Of a stretch of 64,000 nt of DNA, positions 1-8,540 are shown piece after piece; positions within the stretch are counted from its first letter, which is position 1; every line of letters starts with the position of its first letter. The DNA is taken from contig NZ_DATCTU010000032.1 of assembly GCF_036567765.1 (NCBI RefSeq), positions 62,001 through 126,000 on the forward strand, written 5' to 3'. Origin of the DNA: Pseudobacteroides sp. Its GTDB lineage: Bacteria > Bacillota > Clostridia > Acetivibrionales > DSM-2933. The position numbers and the translations under genes were made by a program. The notes beneath the pieces were generated by a model that was not told the origin of the DNA, did not search any database, and saw only the letters and a list, made by a program, of their open reading frames with translations.

Positions 1-1
1 C

Positions 2-844
2 AGAAGAATCCCTTCAATATTACCGTCCATGACATTTGAGGAAGCCCTTGAAGTTACTAAAATTCATAGTATAGCGGGAACTCTTCCTGCAAAGACACCA
101 CTTATGACTAGAAGACCTTTCAGATCTCCACATCATACAATATCACGCTATAGCCTTATAGGCGGAGGAAATGTCCCCAGACCTGGGGAAATCAGCCTTG
201 CCCACTACGGAGTTTTGTTTTTGGATGAGGTACCGGAGTATGGCAAAGAAGCACTTGAGGTTATGAGACAGCCTTTGGAGGATGGTTATGTGACCATATC
301 AAGATTGAGCGGAAGTATTTCATATCCTTCAAAAACAATGCTTGTTTGCTGTGGTAATCCGTGCAGATGCGGTAATTTACTGGATGAAAGCAAGGAATGT
401 TGCTGTTCACCAAAGCAAGTACAGCAATATCTTGGAAAGATTTCAAGTCCCCTTATGGACAGAATTGATTTGCACATAGAAGTAGCTGGGGTACAATATG
501 CAGACCTGGACAGTACCCAATCCGGGGAAAAATCCCATGTAATTAGAGATAGGGTAAATAAGACTAGAAAAATACAGGTTGAAAGATATAAAGGTCTTGG
601 AATATTTTCCAATTCCCAACTGACTTCCTCCCTGATAAGCAAATACTGCAAACTGGATAATGAAGGAAAGGCACTTTTGAAAAACGCCTTTGAGCGATTG
701 GGGCTAAGTGCAAGGGCACATAACAGAATATTAAAGGTAGCCCGCACAATTGCCGATATGGATGAGAGTGTTGATATCAAGCTACAGCATCTGGCTGAGG
801 CAATTCAATATAGAAGTCTGGACAGAAAAGTCTGGGGAAGATAG
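2..844 (+). CDS. comM: ComM/YifB-family Mg-chelatase-like AAA+ ATPase, 5' end outside window
   Basis: C-terminal half or more of a ComM (YifB) protein, a hexameric AAA+ helicase that promotes branch migration during natural transformation in studied species. The frame is open to the window edge (it reads RRIPSILPS before the first internal ATG at 29), so the Walker A part lies upstream. Visible are the Walker B segment LFLDEVPEYG, the family's Cys-rich stretch CCGNPCRCGN, the PLMDRIDLHIEV sensor region, and the C-terminal helical domain GLSARAHNRILKVARTIADM. Its usual neighbour dprA follows 4.4 kb later, which supports the family call. The family is certain; a role in transformation here is inferred from relatives. 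Confidence 0.93.
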   Translation, partial: RRIPSILPSMTFEEALEVTKIHSIAGTLPAKTPLMTRRPFRSPHHTISRYSLIGGGNVPRPGEISLAHYGVLFLDEVPEYGKEALEVMRQPLEDGYVTISRLSGSISYPSKTMLVCCGNPCRCGNLLDESKECCCSPKQVQQYLGKISSPLMDRIDLHIEVAGVQYADLDSTQSGEKSHVIRDRVNKTRKIQVERYKGLGIFSNSQLTSSLISKYCKLDNEGKALLKNAFERLGLSARAHNRILKVARTIADMDESVDIKLQHLAEAIQYRSLDRKVWGR

Positions 845-866
845 AATTCTGAAAGGGAGATTATTT

Positions 867-2948
867 ATGGGAAGAAGACCGAATATTGGTTTCTTTGTAA
901 ATGAAATTGATGGAGATTTTCAGACGCTTTTCTGGACGTCAATAAGAAAAGCGGCAGAGAAGCTGGATGTCAATCTGATCACTTATGAGGGAAGGATTCT
1001 ATTTAATACTGATAATATAAGCGGAGAGCATAACATAGTTTACAAGCTTGCTGATGCTGCAAGACTTGATGGCCTTATAATAGCAACAGGGACTTTGATA
1101 AATAAGGTTTCAATGGACTGCTTTATTGACTATATCAAAGAGTTCCAAGGTATTCCAAAGGTCTCTATATATGAAAATATTCCGGGTGTACCCAGCATAC
1201 TTGTGGATAACAAAAAAGGCATGAAAAGCTTAGTGGATCATTTGGTAAATTATCATAAATTTAGAAAGATCGGGTTTTTGAAGGGGCCTTTAAGTAATGA
1301 TGAAGCCAATGTAAGGTTTAGTGCATACATAAGCGTTTTGGAAGAAAACAAGATCGAGGTTGACGATAAGATAATTTTTAGCGGTAACTTCCAGTCGGAG
1401 ACCGGCTGGGAAACAGCAGAATATATAATAAAAAATAATATAAAAATTGATGCCCTTGTATGTGCCAATGATGAAATGGCAATTGGAGCCATTAAATATT
1501 TCAGAAGCATGAACCTTGATTATAAAGATAATTTTGTGGTATGCGGTTTTGATAATGCTCACAATTCGGCAATAATAACACCTTCACTGACCACTGTAAG
1601 TCAGCCTATGGACATGATATCCGAAAAGGCTATTGAGCTGCTTATTGAGGAGATTAACGGTACAGAAGTATCTGATGTGATAAAGCTTCCTACCTCCATG
1701 GTAGTAAGAGAATCCTGTGGATGTAGTTCAAATACCAATAGATCTTCTACCTTTTCGGATTTTTATATAAGGGCAATATCTAATTTTAAGATCCATGAAA
1801 ATTTACAAACCTATAGCCTTGAAACACTTTATGATCTCTTAACAACAGCGTTAAAAAAGTTAAACATCAAAAGCTGTTTTATTATTAAATACCAGGAAGG
1901 ACCCATAAATCTTAATAGCACTATACCGGATTTTTCAGAGCTTATGTATGCTTATTATGATAACGAAAGACAAGTATTACAGGACATGTTGTTTAAAACA
2001 AAGATGCTGGTGCCTGATAACTTTATACCTAATAACAGGCAGTTTACATATCTTGTAAAGCCATTGTTTTTTAATAGTGAACATTTTGGTTTTGTTTGTT
2101 TTGAGGTTGACAGTGATGATGTTATAAATTTTGAACTTTTAAGGGGACAGATAAGCAATACATTAAAAGGTGCACTTATGCTTTTAGAAAAGGAACGAAT
2201 GAGTGAACAATTAAGTGAGCAGGAAAGAATGTCAACTTTAGGTCAGTTATTAATCAGCATAGCCAATAATATAAAATCACATATAATGACAATTGCAGGC
2301 TCAACCGTTGCACTGGATTCTCTGGTAGAAGAATATGAAAAGTCAATTGATGACAAATCCGTAACAATGGAAGATCATCACGATATAGCTAAAGATATGG
2401 GTTCGTGGATAGAAAGAATTGATTCTACTTTAAGGTATATGACTAATGTTTTGGATCAGATCAATGACCAGTACGCCAAGTTTACAACAAAAAATATGGA
2501 CAGCTTTAGCATTAGCGACCTTATTGAAGGTATTAAGAATCATATAAGAAAGTCTGAAATTCTGAGTACTCAGAAAATTAATATAAAAATAGAAACGAAT
2601 CCTGAATTGAGAATAGCAGGAGAAGTTATAAACTTGCTTCAGGTAATTGACAATATATTGATTAATGCAGCTCACGCCAATAAAGAGAATGATTCGGACA
2701 TGATTGAAATAAGATTTGAGCAGTTAAAAGGCTGCATTCTTATTTCTGTTAAAGATTATGGAACTGGAATACCTGAGGGAATAAGGTCATCAATTTTTAA
2801 AAAGATGGTTACTACAAGAGGCAAAAACGCTACAGGTATCGGGCTTATGCTTTCATACTCTACAATAAAAGGAAGATTTGGCGGTGACTTATACTTTAAC
2901 ATAGATGATACAGCGGGAACAACGTTTTATATTAAGCTCTTTTTATAG
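867..2948 (+). CDS. LacI-type sugar-binding sensor fused to a histidine kinase that lacks the phospho-acceptor His
   Basis: 693 residues from ATG 867, which has AAAGGGAG just upstream; the longer reading frame overlaps comM and lacks such a site. Residues ~1-290 form a periplasmic-binding-protein/LacI-like ligand domain without a DNA-binding head, ending in RESCGC. A linker region of ~160 residues follows, then a HisKA-like helix and an HATPase domain with N-box DNILINAAHANKE, G1 DYGTGIPEG and G2 TGIGLMLSY. At the H-box the expected His is Asn467 (SIANNIK instead of xIAHEIN), so canonical autophosphorylation should not be possible. No signal peptide or membrane segment is evident, so it is probably cytoplasmic. 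The next gene encodes a related kinase with the His; the two may act together (inference). No response regulator gene is adjacent. Confidence 0.8.
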   Translation: MGRRPNIGFFVNEIDGDFQTLFWTSIRKAAEKLDVNLITYEGRILFNTDNISGEHNIVYKLADAARLDGLIIATGTLINKVSMDCFIDYIKEFQGIPKVSIYENIPGVPSILVDNKKGMKSLVDHLVNYHKFRKIGFLKGPLSNDEANVRFSAYISVLEENKIEVDDKIIFSGNFQSETGWETAEYIIKNNIKIDALVCANDEMAIGAIKYFRSMNLDYKDNFVVCGFDNAHNSAIITPSLTTVSQPMDMISEKAIELLIEEINGTEVSDVIKLPTSMVVRESCGCSSNTNRSSTFSDFYIRAISNFKIHENLQTYSLETLYDLLTTALKKLNIKSCFIIKYQEGPINLNSTIPDFSELMYAYYDNERQVLQDMLFKTKMLVPDNFIPNNRQFTYLVKPLFFNSEHFGFVCFEVDSDDVINFELLRGQISNTLKGALMLLEKERMSEQLSEQERMSTLGQLLISIANNIKSHIMTIAGSTVALDSLVEEYEKSIDDKSVTMEDHHDIAKDMGSWIERIDSTLRYMTNVLDQINDQYAKFTTKNMDSFSISDLIEGIKNHIRKSEILSTQKINIKIETNPELRIAGEVINLLQVIDNILINAAHANKENDSDMIEIRFEQLKGCILISVKDYGTGIPEGIRSSIFKKMVTTRGKNATGIGLMLSYSTIKGRFGGDLYFNIDDTAGTTFYIKLFL

Positions 2949-3043
2949 AGCTTTTGATCAAGTCTAGGCACCATCAAAAAATAACTTCCGATATAAATTT
3001 ATTAATCATGCCTCAGGAAATAACAAATAAGGAGTGACAGGAT

Positions 3044-4240
3044 TTGAATACTTCTAGCATAATAAAAGTACTTATTCATAGCAATGATACATCTTTTTTG
3101 CCAGAGGAAAAAGAGCTTCTGCAAATGCATGAGGTAGATTTGCACTTTTTTAGCGACAAGCTGGATATGCAGGATGCATTAAAATCCGGTAATATAGATA
3201 TGGTGATCCTAAGTACAAATAATCCTGATCATTCGGAAATGTCAATGATTGAGTCAATAAGGAATATAAGTTCTACAGTAGAAATAATTTTGTTGGTCGA
3301 AAGCGATGAATTATTCCCAAGTTTGGATATGTTTACGGCATACGATATACACAGCTGCTATATAAAATCAAGTTTAAAAAATAATTTGCTGATAGAAGTC
3401 CTTTCTGCAAAGAAATCATGCATGCAAAAAAGACAAATATGTGCCTTGCTAGAGGAGCAGCAGTCAATTAAAGTTAAGATGAAGGAAATACATGAAACCC
3501 TTATTGATAATGAGAGATTGTATTTCATAGGAAGAATAACAGGTAGTATATCTCATAATATGAAAACTCCGCTAATGTGTATCGGCACTTCCATCCAGAC
3601 TCTTAGGGAACTTATAAATGAATACAACCTTTCTATTGGAGATCCTGCAGTTACAAATGAAGACCATAAAGAAATAGCAAAAGATATGGAATCCTATGCT
3701 ACAAATATTCAGGAATACTATTTTTATCTTCGGGATTTGGTCCAAACCTTAAAGGATCAAACCGTCTCAAGGTCAATATCACCATACAATTCTTTTACAG
3801 CAGCCGATTTGATAAAGAGGCTTGGTATTATTATAAAAGATGAGCTGAAAATACATAAGTGCGTATTAAATCCTCAGTATAACATAAGTGATAATGCTTT
3901 ATTTAAGGGAAGGCTTATAAGTCTTATTCAAGTTATAAACAACCTTATTATTAATTCCGCTCAGGCATATAAGGATGGGGGCATAATTGATCTGATGATA
4001 GATAAACAAGGGGATGAGATAAAAATACTAATAAAAGACTACGCTGGGGGAATTTCGGAGAATATAAAGGATAAACTGTTTAAGGAAATGGTCAGCACAA
4101 AGGGGAAAGACGGTACAGGACTCGGTATATACAGTTCATATCAGATTATAAAAACCGAGTTCAAAGGAGACATTAAGTTTGAATCCCATGAGGGTAAAGG
4201 AACCGCATTTACAATTTCCATTCCAAATGTAAATAATTAG
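3044..4240 (+). CDS. Histidine kinase with degenerate receiver-like N-terminus
   Basis: 398 residues. Start is TTG 3044, preceded by GGAG at 3031; no ATG fits. Residues ~5-125 look like a response-regulator fold (KVLIHSN..., then DMVILSTNN at the third strand), but the acceptor Asp position appears to be Ser, so it is a pseudo-receiver. A helical linker leads to an intact H-box (SISHNMKTPL, His171), then N-box NNLIINSAQAY, G1 DYAGGISEN and G2 GTGLGIYSS. The kinase half resembles the preceding gene (both carry an EDHxxIAKDM segment), so the pair probably arose by duplication. It is soluble, with no membrane segment seen. The partner response regulator is unknown. Confidence 0.8.
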   Translation: MNTSSIIKVLIHSNDTSFLPEEKELLQMHEVDLHFFSDKLDMQDALKSGNIDMVILSTNNPDHSEMSMIESIRNISSTVEIILLVESDELFPSLDMFTAYDIHSCYIKSSLKNNLLIEVLSAKKSCMQKRQICALLEEQQSIKVKMKEIHETLIDNERLYFIGRITGSISHNMKTPLMCIGTSIQTLRELINEYNLSIGDPAVTNEDHKEIAKDMESYATNIQEYYFYLRDLVQTLKDQTVSRSISPYNSFTAADLIKRLGIIIKDELKIHKCVLNPQYNISDNALFKGRLISLIQVINNLIINSAQAYKDGGIIDLMIDKQGDEIKILIKDYAGGISENIKDKLFKEMVSTKGKDGTGLGIYSSYQIIKTEFKGDIKFESHEGKGTAFTISIPNVNN

Positions 4241-4264
4241 TCGAGTTTATATAGTTGAAAATTA

Positions 4265-4325
4265 AGGCCAGTTATTCTATAATTTCTGTTGTAAATAAAA
4301 TCATAGAATAATGAGGCCTGTTTTT
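4265..4325 (+). terminator. Intrinsic terminator of the kinase pair, running into the next start codon
   Basis: Arms 4265-4280 (AGGCC..TTATTCTAT) and 4303-4319 (ATAGAATAA..GGCCT) pair with a small internal mismatch around a 22-nt loop, followed by TTTTT at 4321-4325. The next ATG with usable spacing is 4326, immediately after the T tract. Its likely ribosome binding site GAGG (4313-4316) lies inside the 3' arm. Confidence 0.75.
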
Positions 4326-5051
4326 ATGGGAAAAGATTTTTTGGAAATTGATTTGTATAAACCTATACATGATTTGTTTGTGAAGGAAGGCTATGAGGTA
4401 AGGAGCGAGGCCCATTACTGTGATATATGTGCAACCAAGGATGAACAGCTGACAATAATTGAACTCAAGAGAAACTTAAGTGTTGAATTGCTAGCACAGG
4501 CAGTAAAGAGGCAAAAGCTTGGTGATTTTGTTTATATTGCTGTTCCCAAGCCAAAAAAGCTTATAGGTACATCCAAATGGAAAGATATATGCAATCTCAT
4601 TAAAAGGCTTGAGTTAGGATTGATTCTTGTTTCATTAGAAGGCAAAAACCTTGTGGAAATTCCTATTTCACCAAAGCCCTTCGATTTTCAGGCGAGCAGA
4701 CAAAAAAGTAAAGATAAAAGATTGAAGCTTGTTGAAGAGCTTAAGGGTAGAACTATGGAGCTGAATGTTGGCGGCAGCAGAGGAAAAAAACTTGTAACAG
4801 CTTATAAGGAAAACTCGCTTCATATAGCATGCTGCCTTAATATGTTCGGTCCAATGACAGCAAAAAAAATTACTCAATATGGAACAGACCCAAATAAAAC
4901 GTGGAGTATTTTAAATAGAAACTTCTACGGTTGGTTCTATAAACATGAAAAAAGTGTTTATGGGCTCAGTGATGCGGGTAAAAGAGCACTTGATGAATAC
5001 CCCGAACTGGCAGAGCATTATAAGAACAAAATACTTTATAATGATCAATAA
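4326..5051 (+). CDS. DUF2161 family PD-(D/E)XK-like protein with C-terminal winged-helix region
   Basis: 241 residues from ATG 4326. ATG 4311 is in frame but lies inside a terminator stem and lacks a Shine-Dalgarno. The N-terminal half has a PD-(D/E)XK nuclease-like core: HYCDICATKDE followed by TIIELKRN, where D and ExK would be the metal and catalytic residues. The C-terminal ~90 residues (FGPMTAKKITQ..., YGLSDAGKRAL) look like a winged-helix DNA-binding segment. DUF2161 is annotated as a putative nuclease/phosphodiesterase; no precise substrate is established to my knowledge. It is an intruder between comM and dprA, and its context suggests nothing specific. Lys-rich and soluble. Confidence 0.72.
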   Translation: MGKDFLEIDLYKPIHDLFVKEGYEVRSEAHYCDICATKDEQLTIIELKRNLSVELLAQAVKRQKLGDFVYIAVPKPKKLIGTSKWKDICNLIKRLELGLILVSLEGKNLVEIPISPKPFDFQASRQKSKDKRLKLVEELKGRTMELNVGGSRGKKLVTAYKENSLHIACCLNMFGPMTAKKITQYGTDPNKTWSILNRNFYGWFYKHEKSVYGLSDAGKRALDEYPELAEHYKNKILYNDQ

Positions 5052-5177
5052 TTATATATCAGTTTTTAAATATTATAAGCATTTAAATAGTAATTAATAT
5101 TTATCCAAATTTTTACGATATATATCTGTGGAACAATATAAAAAAATAAAACACTTAGTATTATAGTCATAAAGTTA

Positions 5178-5205
5178 TTGTTATTTGTGTTTTGTATGGT
5201 ATAAT
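5178..5205 (+). promoter_or_regulatory. Sigma-A promoter for dprA-topA
   Basis: TTGTTA (5178-5183), a 16-nt spacer and a perfect TATAAT (5200-5205), 39 bases before the dprA start. It lies in the 193-bp gap after the DUF2161 gene. Confidence 0.65.
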
Positions 5206-5244
5206 AGCCTAGTGATTGCATACTTCAATAAAAGAGGTATAAAT

Positions 5245-6354
5245 ATGGAAGATGAACTTATATATTGGGTTTGGTTAAATTCAATACCAGGATTAGGCAG
5301 CGTTAAATGCGGCCAGCTCCTCAAGTTTTTTGAGCATCCAAAGAATATATGGTGTGCTTCCGAGGCAGAATTAAATAAGGCATCCTTTCTGAATCGTCAA
5401 GGGATTAATTCCTTAATGAATGGAAAATACAGAGAAGATGCAATGAAACATTTAAAAGTAGCAAAAGAGCAGAAAATAAATATAATTACTATTAGAGATG
5501 AAAACTATCCATATTATTTGAAAAATATATATGATCCGCCGATAATTTTATTTGTAAGAGGGAATATACTAAAAAATGAAAAATGCATTGCAATAGTGGG
5601 GGCAAGAAGAGCAACCTCCTATGGGCAAAAGATGGCGGAGACCTTGTCTTATGCTTTAGCTGGTATTGGTTTGACGGTGGTTAGCGGCATGGCAAGAGGC
5701 ATAGATACTAATGCACATAAGGGAGCAGTACAAACGGGAAGGACAATTGGAGTTTTAGGGTGTGGGACAGATATTGCATATCCACCTGAAAACAGAGGGC
5801 TTATTTCGGAAGTGGCCAAAAATGGTGCGGTTATATCCGAATACCCTCCCGGCACACCTCCACTTCCTTCTAACTTCCCTGCAAGGAACAGGATTATCAG
5901 CGGAATGGCTATCGGAGTAGTGGTTATAGAAGCAGGTGAAAGAAGCGGCTCCTTAATCACAGCAGAGTTTGCACTAGAACAAGGCAGGGAAGTTTTTGCA
6001 GTTCCCGGAAATATAAACAGCATAAATAGCAAAGGTACAAATAGATTGATTAAAGACGGAGCAAAAATTGTTACAAGCGTAGAAGATATATTGGAAGAAT
6101 TAATTAACTATGGTATAACTGACAACGTTAGGAGTATCAAAAATGACAAGACTTTTGATGAAGCCTTGTTTAAAGGGCTTAGCAGCGATGAAAGAAGACT
6201 GGTTGAATGCCTTAAGCTTGAGCCCTTGCACATAGATGAACTTACAAGAAAGAGCGGGTTTAGTGTTAAGGTTGTAGGTTCTCTGCTTGTAATGCTGGAA
6301 TTAAAAGGGGTAATAGAGCAAATACCCGGTAAAGTTTTTAAGATAAAAGATTAA
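5245..6354 (+). CDS. dprA: DNA processing protein DprA (Smf)
   Basis: 369 residues from ATG 5245 (AAGAGGT at 5233; the longer frame starting at 5185 overlaps the promoter). DprA loads RecA onto incoming single-stranded DNA in transformation. An N-terminal helix-hairpin-helix-like region (SIPGLGSVKCGQLL) is followed by the Rossmann-type DNA_processg_A domain with GARRATSYG, SGMARGIDTNAHKGA, GCGTDIAYPPEN, FPARNRIISGM and EAGERSGSLITAEFAL. The C-terminal ~60 residues are a winged helix (LHIDELTRKSGFS). Length is normal for the family. It is followed after 24 bases by topA, the widespread Firmicutes order. Confidence 0.96.
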   Translation: MEDELIYWVWLNSIPGLGSVKCGQLLKFFEHPKNIWCASEAELNKASFLNRQGINSLMNGKYREDAMKHLKVAKEQKINIITIRDENYPYYLKNIYDPPIILFVRGNILKNEKCIAIVGARRATSYGQKMAETLSYALAGIGLTVVSGMARGIDTNAHKGAVQTGRTIGVLGCGTDIAYPPENRGLISEVAKNGAVISEYPPGTPPLPSNFPARNRIISGMAIGVVVIEAGERSGSLITAEFALEQGREVFAVPGNINSINSKGTNRLIKDGAKIVTSVEDILEELINYGITDNVRSIKNDKTFDEALFKGLSSDERRLVECLKLEPLHIDELTRKSGFSVKVVGSLLVMLELKGVIEQIPGKVFKIKD

Positions 6355-6378
6355 AAAAGCAGATTACGGAGGATTATG

Positions 6379-8460
6379 ATGGCTGGTAATTTAGTAATTG
6401 TTGAGTCGCCTGCAAAAGCTAAAACTATAGGAAAGTTTTTGGGCAAGGGTTATAAAATAACTGCTTCCATGGGCCATGTAAGGGATTTACCGAAGAGCCA
6501 AATGGGGGTTGATATTGATAACAATTTTGAGCCTAAATATATAACAATTAGAGGTAAAGGCGATCTTATTGCAAAATTAAAAAAAGAAGCAAAAAACGCA
6601 GAAAAGATATATCTTGCCACTGACCCTGACCGTGAAGGTGAGGCTATATCCTGGCATTTGGCCAATATTTTGAATATAAGCGAAGATGACAGGTGTAGAA
6701 TCACATTTAATGAGATTACAAAAAATGCTGTTAAAAATGCAATAAAGGCTCCAAGAAAGATTGATTTAAATCTGGTTGATGCTCAGCAGGCGAGAAGGGT
6801 ATTGGACAGAATAGTAGGTTATAAAATCAGTCCTCTGCTATGGAAAAAGGTTAAGAAGGGATTAAGTGCGGGTAGGGTTCAGTCAGTTGCTACAAGACTT
6901 ATAAGCGACAGGGAGGATGAAATAGAAAATTTTAATCCTGAAGAGTACTGGACTATTGATGCAAAATTGAACCAGATAAAAGGCAAAACTCCCTTCAACG
7001 CAAAGTTTCATGGAAACGTGGAAGGTAAGATAGAATTAAAGGATGAAGCAAGGGTAAATGAAATAATTAAATCTATTGATGGCAAGAAGTATGTTGTAAC
7101 CAAGGTAAAGAAAAGTGAAAAGAAAAGGACCCCGGCACCTCCGTTTATAACAAGTACAATGCAGCAGGAAGCATCAAGAAAGCTTGGGTTTACCACTAAG
7201 AAGACAATGATGGTTGCACAGCAGCTTTATGAGGGTGTCGATATTAAGGGCCATGGTGCAATGGGTCTTGTAACATATATTAGAACTGACTCCACAAGAG
7301 TATCCAATGAGGCTCAGAACGAGACCAGGGAATACATTAAGGAGAAATACGGAGAAAAGTTTGTACCTCAGGAAACAAGGATTTATAAAAATAAATCCGC
7401 TTCCCAGGATGCACACGAATCCATAAGGCCTACTTACGTAAGTATGGAGCCTGATCAAATTAAGGATTCATTGTCCAATGAGCAATATAAGTTGTATAAG
7501 CTTATTTGGGAAAGATTTGTTGCAAGTCAAATGTCATCTGCAGTATATGATACATTGAGTGTAGATATAAATGCCGGCGATTATATTTTTAAATCAACAG
7601 GATCGAAGGTGAAATTTCCAGGGTTTATGTCAGTATATATTGAGGGCAGGGATGATGAAGGAGAAAATTCCGAAACCAATATACCTGTTTTAGAAGAAGG
7701 TGAAGAGCTTGACCTTAAAAAGCTTGATCCCAAACAGCATTTTACTCAGCCTCCGCCAAGGTATACAGAAGCAACACTTGTAAAAGCATTGGAGGAGAAG
7801 GGGATAGGAAGGCCAAGTACTTATGCCCCTACCATTACTACCATCCTTGCAAGGGGATATGTCGAAAAGGATAAGAAATTTCTTTTTCCAACAGAGCTGG
7901 GCAAAATTGTAACGGATATTATGAAAAATAATTTTAAAGATATAGTGGATGTTCAGTTCACTGCTCAAATGGAAAATAAACTTGATGCAGTGGAGGTTGG
8001 AGGCAAAAGATGGGTGGAAATCATGAAAGAATTCTACAAAGATTTTGCTGTTGTATTGAATGAAGCAGAGGAAAGCATTGGCCAGGTAGAAATACCTGTT
8101 GAGGTTTCTGATGTTATTTGCGAGAAATGCGGTAAAAATATGGTTGTAAAAATGGGCAGGTTCGGTAAGTTTCTTGCTTGCCCCGGATTTCCTGAGTGCT
8201 GGAACTCAAAGCCTATTGTCGAAGAGGCAGGGGTTAATTGTCCAAAATGCGGTGGCAAGGTTGTAATAAGAAAGACTAAAAAGGGAAGAAAATATTTTAG
8301 CTGTGAGAATAGAGCTGACTGTGGTTTTATGACATGGGATAAGCCAACCGATGAAAAATGTCCTAAATGCGACAGCTTTTTGGTTTCTCATGCATCCGGA
8401 AAGAAGGAGACCATTAAATGCAGTAAAGAAGGCTGCGATTATGTAAAGCCTAAAGAATGA
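6379..8460 (+). CDS. topA: DNA topoisomerase I (type IA)
   Basis: 693 residues from ATG 6379, chosen over the adjacent ATG 6376 because GGAGG (6368-6372) then has normal spacing. Relaxes negative supercoils. The Toprim domain opens with VIVESPAKAKTIGKFLG and has the metal triad DPDREGE. The catalytic Tyr is Tyr300 in VTYIRTDSTR. The C-terminus carries three four-Cys zinc ribbons (CEKCG...CPGFPEC, CPKCGG...CENRADC, CPKCDS...CSKEGC). Intact and of typical length. Probably co-transcribed with dprA. Confidence 0.98.
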   Translation: MAGNLVIVESPAKAKTIGKFLGKGYKITASMGHVRDLPKSQMGVDIDNNFEPKYITIRGKGDLIAKLKKEAKNAEKIYLATDPDREGEAISWHLANILNISEDDRCRITFNEITKNAVKNAIKAPRKIDLNLVDAQQARRVLDRIVGYKISPLLWKKVKKGLSAGRVQSVATRLISDREDEIENFNPEEYWTIDAKLNQIKGKTPFNAKFHGNVEGKIELKDEARVNEIIKSIDGKKYVVTKVKKSEKKRTPAPPFITSTMQQEASRKLGFTTKKTMMVAQQLYEGVDIKGHGAMGLVTYIRTDSTRVSNEAQNETREYIKEKYGEKFVPQETRIYKNKSASQDAHESIRPTYVSMEPDQIKDSLSNEQYKLYKLIWERFVASQMSSAVYDTLSVDINAGDYIFKSTGSKVKFPGFMSVYIEGRDDEGENSETNIPVLEEGEELDLKKLDPKQHFTQPPPRYTEATLVKALEEKGIGRPSTYAPTITTILARGYVEKDKKFLFPTELGKIVTDIMKNNFKDIVDVQFTAQMENKLDAVEVGGKRWVEIMKEFYKDFAVVLNEAEESIGQVEIPVEVSDVICEKCGKNMVVKMGRFGKFLACPGFPECWNSKPIVEEAGVNCPKCGGKVVIRKTKKGRKYFSCENRADCGFMTWDKPTDEKCPKCDSFLVSHASGKKETIKCSKEGCDYVKPKE

Positions 8461-8475
8461 TTAGGGATAATTATA

Positions 8476-8519
8476 AATGACTAAATAATAACTAAATAAT
8501 AACTAAAGAATGACTAAAG
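8476..8519. repeat. Four tandem 11-bp repeats between topA and trmFO
   Basis: Four back-to-back units of AATRACTAAAK (8476-8486, 8487-8497, 8498-8508, 8509-8519), varying only at G/A and T/G positions, with the start of a fifth unit running into the trmFO ribosome binding site. The DNA is intergenic, and each unit contains a stop codon. Confidence 0.85.
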
Positions 8520-8540
8520 AATAAGAGGAAATGTGGATAA

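Noticed and set aside
2987..2994. TCCGATAT, a sigma-D -10 match, before the second kinase gene
   Set aside because: At the required 15-nt distance the -35 reads GCAC rather than TAAA, so there is no usable promoter.
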